A stretch of DNA of 41,325 nt from Chloroflexota bacterium (GTDB lineage Bacteria > Chloroflexota > Limnocylindria > Limnocylindrales > CSP1-4): the NCBI GenBank assembly GCA_003152995.1, contig PMBR01000134.1, positions 1-41,325 on the forward strand, written 5' to 3'. Shown piece after piece: positions 16,433-24,756 of this stretch (the first letter of the stretch is position 1; every line of letters starts with the position of its first letter). Below the pieces are notes generated by a model. That model was not told the origin of the DNA. It saw nothing but the letters and a program-made list of their open reading frames with translations, and did no database searches. The position numbers were made by a program, and so were the translations under genes.

Positions 16433-17263
16433 ATGAGCGGTAGACCGGGTTTCTTCGGAGGCATCAGGCCGAGCGACGCGCCGGAGCGCGGCGCCGACTT
16501 CGGCTTCGGCTCCGAGGGCCGCGACGGCACGCCGGTCATTCGTCTGGGCGACCCACGACCGAGTCGAAACGACGGCGGGTTCGGCGGCACGCCCGGCTTC
16601 GATCCCATCTGGGGAACGCTCGGCCCGCCGGTGGCGCAGGCGAGCGATCCGTGGAGGGCGCCGTCCGAGGATGTCGAAGACGGGCCCATCGTCGACGTCG
16701 AGATCTTCGGCGACGGCTTCCAGATCCAGGGCCAGATCTGCACCGGGCAATTCCCTCGCCTGAGCGACTGGCTGAACATGCAGCAGGGGTTCATCCAGGT
16801 CCAGGAAGGGTCGCTCGCCCACCTCGGCCATGGCAACCTGCCCGATCCGGACCATCAGAAGGGCACGCTCTGGGTGCGCCTGAGCCAGATCGTCATGGTC
16901 GTGGAGCACACGGTGATGGCCGCGCCTCGCCCGGGCGCTCCGGTCGTCCAGAAAGAGCGCCGCAAAGCCACGATCGTGACGCCGGGTTACAGCATGCGCG
17001 GCAATCTCCACGTCCACTCGTATGGCTCGATGAAGCAGTTCCTCGAGTCGCCGGACCCGCACTTCATACCGGTCACGGAACTGACGATGCGCTGGATAAA
17101 CGACCCGGCCCTGGTCAGCCGTTTCCCGTTCGCCCTCGTCAACCGCGAGCAGCTGATCTCCCTGCTGGACGAGCCCGCCACTCCCGCGGGCGAGGGGTCT
17201 CAGGCCGGCGCGGACCCCGAGTCTTCGGACGTATCAGATCACCGCAGGTGGGGCGCCGCCTGA
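16433..17263 (+). CDS. Hypothetical protein with two related small beta-barrel domains
   Basis: 276 residues, no signal peptide or membrane helix, so cytoplasmic. ATG at 16433 is chosen because AGGAAAGG precedes it closely; an ATG at 16391 would add 14 residues without a ribosome site. The N-terminal 75 residues are Gly/Asp/Pro rich and probably disordered. Two similar units of about 75 residues follow. The first has GFQIQGQICTGQFPRLSDWLN, FIQVQEG and LWVRLSQIVMVVE. The second has YSMRGNLHVHSYGSMKQFLE, HFIPVTE and FALVNREQLISLLDE. The RLSDxLN pattern recalls a small domain of unknown function (DUF6812, from memory, unverified). The gene at 19017 shows the same two-unit plan. Function unknown. 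Confidence 0.75.
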   Translation: MSGRPGFFGGIRPSDAPERGADFGFGSEGRDGTPVIRLGDPRPSRNDGGFGGTPGFDPIWGTLGPPVAQASDPWRAPSEDVEDGPIVDVEIFGDGFQIQGQICTGQFPRLSDWLNMQQGFIQVQEGSLAHLGHGNLPDPDHQKGTLWVRLSQIVMVVEHTVMAAPRPGAPVVQKERRKATIVTPGYSMRGNLHVHSYGSMKQFLESPDPHFIPVTELTMRWINDPALVSRFPFALVNREQLISLLDEPATPAGEGSQAGADPESSDVSDHRRWGAA

Positions 17264-17304
17264 CCCGAGGCTGTGCCAGCGGCGAATGGGGCGCCTGCAG
17301 CCCC

Positions 17305-18120
17305 TCAACGCCGGGGTTGCGTGGGCAGTTGCCGCCGTACCTGGACCACTCGCTCCATATCGAGATCGGCCACGACCACGCCCGGGCCGTCCGGCGCCTG
17401 CGCGGTCACGACGCCCCACGGATCGACGACCATGCTGCGGCCGTGGGTCGGCACTCCGCCGCCGATGCCGCACTGCGCCGGCGCGATGACGAAGGCGCCG
17501 TTCTCGATCGCGCGGGCGCGCAGCAGCACTTCCCAGTGGTCCCGACCCGTAGCCTCGGTGAAGTTGGCGGGCACTGCCAGCACCACCGCCCCCGCGGCCG
17601 TCATCTGACGGTAGAGCTCCGGAAAGCGGAGATCGAAGCAGATGCTGAGGCCGATTCTCACGTCGGCCTCCTGGGCGACGCCCTGCATCACCGCAACGAC
17701 ACCTTCGCTTCCGGGGGTTGTGCGTCCCGACTCTCGGTCCGATGGACCGTCATCGATCGAAACGTCGAACAGATGCTGCTTTCGGTATGTCGCGGAAATC
17801 TGGCCGGCCGGGTCGAGCAGGACCGACGTGTTGTACGGCCGCTGCGGATCGGCCGAGCGTTCCGCGAGGCTGCCGAGGAGGATCCACGTGTCGAGCGATC
17901 TGGCCAAGTCGGCGAAGGGCTCGGTCGTCGGGCCGGGCAACTCCGCGGCGGATTCCCGCCACCCGGCCGCGGGACCTCGATACAGGAACATCTCCGGCAA
18001 CGCGACCAGCTGCGGGCGCAGCTCGCCGGCCTCCATTACCAGTGCGATCGCCCGCTCAACGTTCGCGGCCACGTCCTGATCGGCTGCGAGCTGGATCAGC
18101 GCTACTCGTAGGCGGCTCAT
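17305..18120 (-). CDS. Carbon-nitrogen hydrolase (nitrilase superfamily, Nit/omega-amidase type)
   Basis: 271 residues, the normal size for the family. The Glu-Lys-Cys triad is complete: E43 in ALPEMFLYRG, K114 in TYRKQHLFDV and C161 in SICFDLRFPELY. The PELYR and HWEVLLRARAIEN signatures match the branch containing deaminated-glutathione amidase and omega-amidase, which hydrolyse amides such as alpha-ketoglutaramate. The exact substrate cannot be read from sequence. ATG at 18120 follows GGAGTGGAG. It is divergent from the HD-domain gene across 89 bases and convergent with the 16433 gene across 41 bases. Confidence 0.9.
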   Translation of the reverse strand: MSRLRVALIQLAADQDVAANVERAIALVMEAGELRPQLVALPEMFLYRGPAAGWRESAAELPGPTTEPFADLARSLDTWILLGSLAERSADPQRPYNTSVLLDPAGQISATYRKQHLFDVSIDDGPSDRESGRTTPGSEGVVAVMQGVAQEADVRIGLSICFDLRFPELYRQMTAAGAVVLAVPANFTEATGRDHWEVLLRARAIENGAFVIAPAQCGIGGGVPTHGRSMVVDPWGVVTAQAPDGPGVVVADLDMERVVQVRRQLPTQPRR

Positions 18121-18209
18121 TGGTGCTCCACTCCGCGATCGCGGTGTCGTGTCGCCGGCCGATGCCGGTCTGCCGGGGTCGATGGTACGCTGCCCTTGAG
18201 GAGGCTTCC

Positions 18210-18776
18210 ATGGCCAGCCCGAGTCGCGCCGATGCGTGGCAGCTCCTGACGGAATGGACGCCGAGCGAGGCGCTCCGCAAGCACGGTCTCGCGGTCGAGG
18301 CGACAGTTTCGTGGTACGCCGCGAACCGCTTCGCCATCGCCGGGCCCGAACTCGAGATCTGGAGCATCGCCGGCCTGCTCCACGACTTCGACTACGAACG
18401 ATTTCCCGAAACTCACCCCATGCGCGGCGCCGACGAGCTGCGTCGCCTCGGCTACCCCGAGGTCGCAGTCGAAGCCGTCCTGGGCCACGGCGACCACACC
18501 GGCGTCCCCCGCACAAGCCTTCTCGCGAAGACCGTCTACGCCTGCGACGAGCTTTCTGGTTTCGTGATCGCGGTGACGTACGTTCGGCCGAACCGCAGCC
18601 TCGACGAAGTGGACCCGCGGGCCGTGGTCAAGAAGATGAAGGACAAAGGCTTCGCTCGACAGGTTCCCCGCGACCAGCTGCTGCGCGGCGCCGAGGACCT
18701 CGGGGTCGCATTCGAGGAACACGTCGCGAACGTGGTGGCCGGTCTGCGGACCATCCGGGAAACGCTCGGCCTGTAG
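18210..18776 (+). CDS. HD-domain protein (predicted metal-dependent phosphohydrolase)
   Basis: 188 residues; ATG at 18210 is set by GAGGAGG five bases upstream. The HD pattern is H25 (RKHGLAVE), H58-D59 (GLLHDFDYER), then GHGDHTG around residue 93, which provides possible third and fourth metal ligands. The C-terminal half is helical (VKKMKDKGF, VAFEEHVANVV). Similar HD proteins are widespread and often annotated as hydrolases of unknown specificity. It shares a divergent intergenic region with the nitrilase-family gene, so joint regulation is possible. There is no signal peptide; cytoplasmic. Confidence 0.85.
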   Translation: MASPSRADAWQLLTEWTPSEALRKHGLAVEATVSWYAANRFAIAGPELEIWSIAGLLHDFDYERFPETHPMRGADELRRLGYPEVAVEAVLGHGDHTGVPRTSLLAKTVYACDELSGFVIAVTYVRPNRSLDEVDPRAVVKKMKDKGFARQVPRDQLLRGAEDLGVAFEEHVANVVAGLRTIRETLGL

Positions 18777-18966
18777 GTCCCCGTTGGTCATGACGACCCG
18801 CAGCGCGACAAGTTCGGCTGCCCACCCGCGGGTCTGCCGGGCGCCTCCAACCGGCACATCGAACCAGTCTCCCTGCGATCCTCTCGGGACGAACCCCGGC
18901 ACTTGAAACGTCGGCCGGGTGCGGGGCCGCCTTGAGCGGCGCGTAGCGGTTGGGGCCGGCGGCCGG

Positions 18967-19014
18967 GCGGGGCAAGACGGCGGCGGGGCAAGACGGCGGC
19001 GGGGCGCGACGGGC
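18967..19014. repeat. Three 16-bp tandem repeats
   Basis: Two exact copies of GCGGGGCAAGACGGCG and a degenerate third, lying directly after the stop of the minus-strand gene at 19017. The rest of the 18777-19016 gap holds no gene I can support. Confidence 0.8.
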
Positions 19015-19016
19015 GG

Positions 19017-19532
19017 TCAGGCGCTGTCGGTGACGACCCGCACCCCCGGGAAGGCCGAGGCTTCGTCGTCGCTGGCGCGGACCCAATCGATCAGGTCCCG
19101 GTTCACGATCAAAGTCCCCACATCGCGCAGCGTCAGTGCCCCGCGTGTGGCAAACCCGAGTGTGGCGTCCGACAGTGGGATCATCGGACCATTCGCCGTC
19201 AGAAATGGCAGCGGCATCTGACCGGGCGTGGCGTGCAGCAGTCCCAACGCGCTGTAGGGGCCGATCTGGACCTGCAGCCGGTGGCGCACGGTCTGGATGC
19301 GACGCGTCCCCTCTCCTCGACCACCGGAGGTTTCGACCGCATAGAGAATCGAACGCTCGACCTCGCCGTCGCCGAGGTTTACGACCGTCTCGTCGTCGAA
19401 GGTCTCGACGTAGGCCTCGCGCAGGACGACGGACTCCGTGCGATTAAGGAGGTCCGTGAGACGTTCGCTACCGCACTCGACATAGCCGATGAGGCGGCGA
19501 CCAAGGGCGTACCCGATGAACGGGACGAGCAC
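19017..19532 (-). CDS. Hypothetical protein, second member with a double small-barrel plan
   Basis: 171 residues from GTG at 19532, chosen because AGGAG lies five bases upstream; a more distal ATG at 19652 would add 40 residues of poor coding character. Unit 1: RLIGYVECGSERLTDLLN, VVLREAYVE. Unit 2: SALGLLHATPGQMPLPFLT, MIPLSDATL, LIVNRDLIDWVR. The spacing of Gly, R/K-L-x-D-x-L-N, I-P-V/L and the terminal L-V-N-R-x-x-L-I resembles the two units of the 16433 protein, particularly VNREQLISLL against VNRDLIDWV. No signal peptide is clear. Function unknown; by its size it may be a regulatory or binding module. Confidence 0.68.
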   Translation of the reverse strand: MLVPFIGYALGRRLIGYVECGSERLTDLLNRTESVVLREAYVETFDDETVVNLGDGEVERSILYAVETSGGRGEGTRRIQTVRHRLQVQIGPYSALGLLHATPGQMPLPFLTANGPMIPLSDATLGFATRGALTLRDVGTLIVNRDLIDWVRASDDEASAFPGVRVVTDSA

Positions 19533-19706
19533 GGAGGCTCCTACTGCTCGAAGCGGCGGGCTCTGCAAAGCCAACAGAAACGATGCCGGCAGGTTACCGC
19601 GACCCCTCGGCCCCACCACTCCCACATAAGTACGGGTGGGGCTTGCGCGCACCGCGGGGCACAGGCGACCATTGAATAGGTCCTGCCCCTTCCGCTCTCG
19701 TCCGCC

Positions 19707-20762
19707 TCACCCGTTGCGCAGGCTGCTGGTGTTGACGACTTCGAAGTTGGCGCCCGTCAGGGTCTGCAAACGGTGAAGCTGGTCGTCGTTCCAGTGCGTG
19801 CTCGGCTCGCCGGTGATGTACCACGGGGAGCCGTTGTCGGCCAGGATCATTCCGTAGTGCTTGAGCGCGATCAGCACGACTTGCGCCTGGGGCCCGAAGC
19901 CGGATATGTCGAACGAGGCCTTGAGACGGACGCGCAGCCCCATCGGCGGAAGGGTCGAACAGGTGGGGGCGGTCAGATGGCGGGCCGGGTAGATGTATCC
20001 GCAGGTGCGCGGTGCGGTGAATCGGATGGCGTGGCTGATGACGCCGGTCTGCACCTGGCTGTAGAGGACCAGCCCCGGCAGGATAGGTAGCCCGGCCGCG
20101 TCTGCGCTGGTCCAGCCGGCGGGTCGCAGAGCGTTCGACCAGAGGTTCCAGGTCGCTCCCGAACCCGCGTGCCAAACGGAGCCCGACTTGCTGACGTCGT
20201 AGAGCTCGTACAACCGGCAAGCTCCCCTGTCGACCAACAGCATGTGGCGGTCGGACCCCTTCTCGATCTTGGGGTTCGCCGGTATTGGATAGAGAACGGG
20301 ATCCGACTCGGAGGCGTAGTCGAAGCTGACCCTGTACTTGGGCGTGCTTGAAGTGACCAGGTTGTACGGAATGCCGTCGCCGATGGCGTCGAAGTCCGGA
20401 TGCAGGTAGGCGGTCAGGCCGATGGCCTTGACCATGGCTGCCGAATTGGCGGCGACCGGCAGCTTCGAGATGTCCTTGTTCCAGACGTTCGAGTGCAGGA
20501 AATCCGGGCACGGGATCGGGCTGGCCGCCGGCGTGCTGGCCGCGACCGCCTGTGCGACGGCGCTTGGATCGGTGCCGGGGCTGTCTGACCCGGGCGCCAA
20601 CCAGCCGGCGTCATAGCCCGCCCCGTCGAGGCCGCCGGCCGACGCACCGGCGACTCCCGTAAAGCCCGCCGCCGGCGGACCGCCCTGAACGGCGACGAGG
20701 GTAAAGACGAGCAGACCGGCCGCGGCGGCCATCAGCAGCGGGAACGGATGAGGTGGTCTCAT
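19707..20762 (-). CDS. Secreted protein of a conserved family of unknown function
   Basis: 351 residues with a signal peptide (MRPPHPFPLLMAAAAGLLVFTLVAVQG) and an Ala/Gly/Pro/Ser-rich linker to about residue 80. The conserved body contains IPYNLV, YASESDPVLYPIP, DRHMLLVDRGACRLYELYD, WHAGSGATWNL, RPAGWTSADAAGLPILPGL, HAIRFT, YIYPARH, LPPMGLRVRLKA and ILADNGSPWYI. I recall these strings as typical of a widespread bacterial exported family without an assigned activity. The many invariant Asp, Arg, His and Trp suggest an enzyme or a carbohydrate-binding fold, but I cannot name a catalytic centre. It is divergent from the MFS gene across 182 bases. Confidence 0.82.
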   Translation of the reverse strand: MRPPHPFPLLMAAAAGLLVFTLVAVQGGPPAAGFTGVAGASAGGLDGAGYDAGWLAPGSDSPGTDPSAVAQAVAASTPAASPIPCPDFLHSNVWNKDISKLPVAANSAAMVKAIGLTAYLHPDFDAIGDGIPYNLVTSSTPKYRVSFDYASESDPVLYPIPANPKIEKGSDRHMLLVDRGACRLYELYDVSKSGSVWHAGSGATWNLWSNALRPAGWTSADAAGLPILPGLVLYSQVQTGVISHAIRFTAPRTCGYIYPARHLTAPTCSTLPPMGLRVRLKASFDISGFGPQAQVVLIALKHYGMILADNGSPWYITGEPSTHWNDDQLHRLQTLTGANFEVVNTSSLRNG

Positions 20763-20944
20763 GTGTCGATCCTACGAGTATCGACGCCCGGCGGGCCACG
20801 CCTTTCGTCCCGGTCGGCCGGAGCCTTCCGTACGAGCCCCGACAAACGGTCGTTCCGGCCGCCCGGCCTGATAATGGCCTGGCCTACTGCTCGAGCGATC
20901 GGCCCGCCGCCACGGCCGCCGCGCTTGCAGCCCACCGAGAGTCC

Positions 20945-22105
20945 ATGAACGACACGATCCCGCAGATGCGACCACAGGCAAAGTGGGTCGCATTCAGTTA
21001 TCTCGCCGTGTGGAGCTATCTGCTCTATGGGCTTGGCAACGCCACGCCCTACCTTCGGGACGACCTGCGACTGAGTTCCTTCGAGGCAGGCCTGCATGCG
21101 TCCGCACTGGCAGTTGGCATTCTGGTCGCGGGCGCGACCGCCGATATCATCGGCCGAAGGGCGGGCCACAGCCGGCTGTTCGACCTTTCGGCCGCCTACT
21201 TCACTGGCGCGATTGCCATGATTGTGCTGGCCCCGACGTTGCCGGTCTCTTTGTGCGGAGCTTTCCTGTTAGGCCTGGGCGGCGGCACGGTGAGCACTCA
21301 CGTCAACGTTCAGTTGAGCCGTTTCGGCCAGGCGCAGAGCAGGATTCTCCTATCACAGGCGAACGCCTTTTCGATGATCACGGCCGCGGCAGCGCCCGTC
21401 GCAATCGGGCTGGCGGTTGCGTTCCTGCAACTCTGGCGTGTCGCCATGTTGTTGCCCATCGTGGCGGTGTTCGGCCTCACGGCGCTTCGACCCCGCGCCG
21501 AACGCGACTCCGCGGACGTCCACGCGCCGAACACCAGTCTGCCGCGCGCCTACTGGATTGCCTGGCTGCTGATCGTGATCGGCGTCGCGATCGAGTTCTC
21601 GTTCGTCTGCTGGGGCTCCACGATCGTGATGCTCCGGACGGGAATTTCCAACGCCGACGCCACTTTGCTGGCCAGCCTTTTCGTGGTGGGTATGTTCGCC
21701 ATCAGGACGGTCGTCGGCAGCGGCGTCGGCGCGGATCGCTCCCCGTTCGTGCTGCTGGCCGGGGGCCTGGTCGTGGTTCTGGCCGGCGCGAGCCTCACCT
21801 GGATCTCCACGACGCCCGTTCTGTCTGCGCTGGGGCTCTTCCTGGGCGGATGCGGCGTGGCAAGCCTGTGGCCGGTGGGTGTGACGATCGCCCTGCACAC
21901 CGCGGGGGTGAACCAGCTCCAGGCGGCCGCCCGCGCAACGTTCGGCGCCGGGCTCGCCATTCTGATCGCCCCCGCCGCGCTTGGACTCGCCGGTGACGCG
22001 GTCGGCGTCGTGGCGGCCTGGCCTCTGATCATGGGCGTGGCCTTGTGCGGGCTCGGGGTTGTGGCCGTGGCCCAGCGGACCCAGCAGCCGCGGCCCTTCG
22101 CCTAG
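20945..22105 (+). CDS. Major facilitator superfamily transporter
   Basis: 386 residues with about 12 hydrophobic segments in two halves and a basic central loop (RPRAERDSADVHAP). The loop between segments 2 and 3 has ATADIIGRRAGHSR, a variant of the MFS GxLxDRxGRR signature. YLLYGLGNATPYLRDDLRLS after the first segment is common in uncharacterised MFS members. ATG at 20945 is chosen because the upstream in-frame stretch does not look coding; only a weak GAGAG precedes it. Substrate unknown. It may share a divergent promoter with the secreted protein at 19707; GATAAT at 20870 is a possible -10. Confidence 0.88.
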   Translation: MNDTIPQMRPQAKWVAFSYLAVWSYLLYGLGNATPYLRDDLRLSSFEAGLHASALAVGILVAGATADIIGRRAGHSRLFDLSAAYFTGAIAMIVLAPTLPVSLCGAFLLGLGGGTVSTHVNVQLSRFGQAQSRILLSQANAFSMITAAAAPVAIGLAVAFLQLWRVAMLLPIVAVFGLTALRPRAERDSADVHAPNTSLPRAYWIAWLLIVIGVAIEFSFVCWGSTIVMLRTGISNADATLLASLFVVGMFAIRTVVGSGVGADRSPFVLLAGGLVVVLAGASLTWISTTPVLSALGLFLGGCGVASLWPVGVTIALHTAGVNQLQAAARATFGAGLAILIAPAALGLAGDAVGVVAAWPLIMGVALCGLGVVAVAQRTQQPRPFA

Positions 22106-22276
22106 ACGTCTAGCTCCCTGCGCCGCACCGGGGTCGTCGACGGTCGAGGCAGGGCGGCCGCTCGGGGTCTACCGGGCCATCCGGCCTCGGGCCCTTTGGC
22201 CCTTGCCCTACGAAATGGTCCATGGCTAGCCTGTCGGCGAAGCGGCGGGCTAGCCGCGTGGCTTCGAGGAGGGCGG

Positions 22277-24598
22277 ATGATGCTCGCGACTTGCGCGGGT
22301 TGCGGTCGGCCTGTGAGGGCGACTGCTGCGTTCTGCGCCAACTGTGGATCGGCCGTGCGGCGCACGTGCTCACAGTGCGGAGGCCTGGTCAGCGCCGGGG
22401 CAACCTGGTGCGGCAGCTGCGGGTCGGAGGTCGGCGTTTCTCCCGTCGCGCCTATCCCTGCGAGGGTCCAGCCGGCCCCAGTCTCACCCGTCGCGCCCTG
22501 GACACCGGCCGCGGCGGCTCCGAGGCGGCGCGGCCGCGCCCTGCCGGCCGTTCTCCTGGCCATTCTGGTCGTCGCGGCCGTGGTCGCCGGCGGCATCGTG
22601 GTCCTTCGCCCGGGTGCCGCGGCCGTAGCAACGCCGGTCATGGCGGACGGCCACCTCGACTCGATGGACGTGACCCCGCCCGACCCCGAGCAGGGTGACG
22701 TCCCGCCGGCCGACGTGACGAAGCCCATCACGGGCCACCTGACTCTCGGGGCAGCGACGCATCTGGCGACCAAGACGATCGGCACCGCAGGCGGCACGGT
22801 GGCGGCGCAAGGCCTCGAGATCCAGGTCCCCAACGGCACCGTCGCGGCGGATACGAAGTTCGACATCAAGCAGATGCCGATCACCGGCAACGGATTCAGC
22901 CGCCTCGTGACGGCGATCACGCCGTTGTACCTGGTCGACGACGGTGGCGCAGCGCTGGCCCAGCCGGTGACGGTCAAGCTGCCGGCCACGATCCCGGCCG
23001 GCGCCACGGCCATGGCGTTTTCGTATGACGACGCCTCGGGCACGATCACGCCGCTCATACCGTTGGCCCATGACGCCACGACCCTGACGGTAGGCGCCAC
23101 CCACTTCTCGGGTTTGTTCGCCGGTCTCCTCGACGTGGCCGGAGTGTCGACCACGGTCGACTCGGGCTTCCGGCCCGGCAAAGACGACTGGGAGTTCCCG
23201 AACATGGGCTCGTACGTCGCGGTCGGCGGCCACTGCGAGGGCCAGAGCACCACCGCTATTTGGTACTACGTCACCCAGCACCTCGGCGATGGCGCGCCGT
23301 CGCTCAACGGCCTTTACGACAACAACGGCGCGGCGGTCAAGACGCCGGACCTGTGGACTGACGACTCTCAGGGATACCGGTTCGTCTCGAGCGTCCACAA
23401 CGATCCGGTCGCCGCCCTGAATACCTACCTCTTCTTCCGAAACATGTGGGACAACCCGGACGATCGGACGGCCTATGACGCGTTTTGGGCGGCGATGGCT
23501 CTAACCGGCGAGCCGCAGCTAATAAGGATCAGCTCGGCGCCGGGCGACGGTGGGCACACGATGATCGTCTATCGCGTTACGGCGGACCGGCTCTTCATCG
23601 CCGACCCCAACTATCCGGGTCGCCTGCGCACGATCCACTACGACGACGCGACCGGCAAATTCGGCCCGTATGCCTCGGGCGACAATGCGGCCAACATCGC
23701 CGCAAATGGCGTCAAGGTGTACACCCGGTTCGCCTACGTTCCCTGGCAGACATCCCACTCCGACGCCGCGATCTCGGCGCACTGGGCCGAGTTCCAGGAC
23801 GGCACGGCCGGCGACGCCATCTTCCCAACGTACGACCTCGATGCGCTGGCCGGGCAGGATGAGAACGGCAACGATGTCTGGGATCCGCTCGTCGACGGCT
23901 ACCAGACGTCGGAGGCACAGCTCACGATCCGCATCAGCGACCCTCGAAAGGTCGACAACGTGCGGATGAAGGTCTACCGCGACACTTCCTCCGTGATGGC
24001 GGCCCCAGCCGGCCGGCTCGTCACGATCCAGCTCAAGGCCGGCTCGAACGCATTGGGCATCCTCGAGCAGGGTGCTCAGCCCGCCTGGACCACATGGATG
24101 TACGACGACTTCGTGCGGTTAAACGTCATCAACGGCGAAGCGGCGACGCTCAAGTTCGACCCTGCCACGTTGAAGGACGGGCAGGTCGACGTGGGCATGA
24201 GCTTCGGGGTCACCGCGACTGGGATCCCGGCCACGGCGAAATCCGTCAGCTTCTCGTGGAACTTCGGCGACGGGGTTGTCTCCGAGGATCCGTTCGACGC
24301 CCCTTACGATGACCCACAGGAGTCGCTGGCCAACCACGCGTTCTCGGACGAGGGCGCCCACACGGTCACCGTGACCCTGTACGACACGACGGGTACCACG
24401 CGCGTGGCGCTGGCTCGAGCAAGGTGGACCGTCCAGATCATCGCGGCCTCGCCGAGCCCAACCCAGCTGGCAAGTCCGTCCGCCACGGCGAGCCCCATCA
24501 CTGTGGGCACTCTTCCGCCGTGCGAGCCGGCAGACTCCGTGTATTGCATCCTTCAGAACCACAATCGCAGCGACGAAGGCGGTCCGCCTCAGCCGTAG
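22277..24598 (+). CDS. Membrane-anchored zinc-ribbon protein with papain-like cysteine peptidase and PKD domains
   Basis: 773 residues; tandem ATGs at 22277/22280 follow GAGGAGGG. The double zinc ribbon (6-48) has four CxxC pairs. A Pro/Ala linker and one membrane helix (89-110) put the rest outside. Next comes a ZU5-like beta domain (about 170-285: GGTVAAQGLEIQVPNGTV). A predicted papain-fold peptidase follows, with C320 in GGHCEGQSTTAIWYY, H427 in DGGHTMIVYRV and D443/N445 in FIADPNYPG, the Cys-His-Asp/Asn order of C39-like and related peptidases. A PKD-like domain (about 660-725: SFSWNFGDG) and a Ser/Pro/Thr tail with two Cys end the protein. Substrate unknown. The gene downstream has the same ribbon-helix-ectodomain plan. 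The peptidase call is an inference from motifs. Confidence 0.8.
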   Translation: MMLATCAGCGRPVRATAAFCANCGSAVRRTCSQCGGLVSAGATWCGSCGSEVGVSPVAPIPARVQPAPVSPVAPWTPAAAAPRRRGRALPAVLLAILVVAAVVAGGIVVLRPGAAAVATPVMADGHLDSMDVTPPDPEQGDVPPADVTKPITGHLTLGAATHLATKTIGTAGGTVAAQGLEIQVPNGTVAADTKFDIKQMPITGNGFSRLVTAITPLYLVDDGGAALAQPVTVKLPATIPAGATAMAFSYDDASGTITPLIPLAHDATTLTVGATHFSGLFAGLLDVAGVSTTVDSGFRPGKDDWEFPNMGSYVAVGGHCEGQSTTAIWYYVTQHLGDGAPSLNGLYDNNGAAVKTPDLWTDDSQGYRFVSSVHNDPVAALNTYLFFRNMWDNPDDRTAYDAFWAAMALTGEPQLIRISSAPGDGGHTMIVYRVTADRLFIADPNYPGRLRTIHYDDATGKFGPYASGDNAANIAANGVKVYTRFAYVPWQTSHSDAAISAHWAEFQDGTAGDAIFPTYDLDALAGQDENGNDVWDPLVDGYQTSEAQLTIRISDPRKVDNVRMKVYRDTSSVMAAPAGRLVTIQLKAGSNALGILEQGAQPAWTTWMYDDFVRLNVINGEAATLKFDPATLKDGQVDVGMSFGVTATGIPATAKSVSFSWNFGDGVVSEDPFDAPYDDPQESLANHAFSDEGAHTVTVTLYDTTGTTRVALARARWTVQIIAASPSPTQLASPSATASPITVGTLPPCEPADSVYCILQNHNRSDEGGPPQP

Positions 24599-24635
24599 CG
24601 TGGCCTGTCAGACTGCGCTTGGGCGACGCAGGTTC

Positions 24636-24668
24636 CGTCACAGACCGACGAAAGTTACGTCACAGACC
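24636..24668 (+). promoter_or_regulatory. Direct repeat CGTCACAGACC, 22-bp period
   Basis: Two exact 11-bp copies (24636-24646 and 24658-24668) on the same helical face, about 90 bases upstream of the Kelch gene at 24757. A related GTCAGAC occurs at 24607. The spacing equals two DNA turns, the layout of tandem-dimer activator sites such as those of OmpR-type regulators. The regulator is unknown. Confidence 0.4.
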
Positions 24669-24756
24669 ATCGCCGCGATGCGGAATGACTTACTGAACAG
24701 ATACGGGATGGATTGCGGCGCCGCCAGGGCGCGCCGGGATGAGGTAGGAGACGCAA

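Noticed and set aside
18777-19016. Small genes in the gap before the 16-bp repeats
   Set aside because: Frames here are Arg/Pro/Gly-rich, lack ribosome sites and overlap the tandem repeat; none is supportable.
22106-22276. Possible attachment site or terminator around AGACGTCT and GGGCC-CTTT-GGCCC
   Set aside because: Short palindromes are common at this GC content; there is no T-run, no integrase and no duplicated flank.
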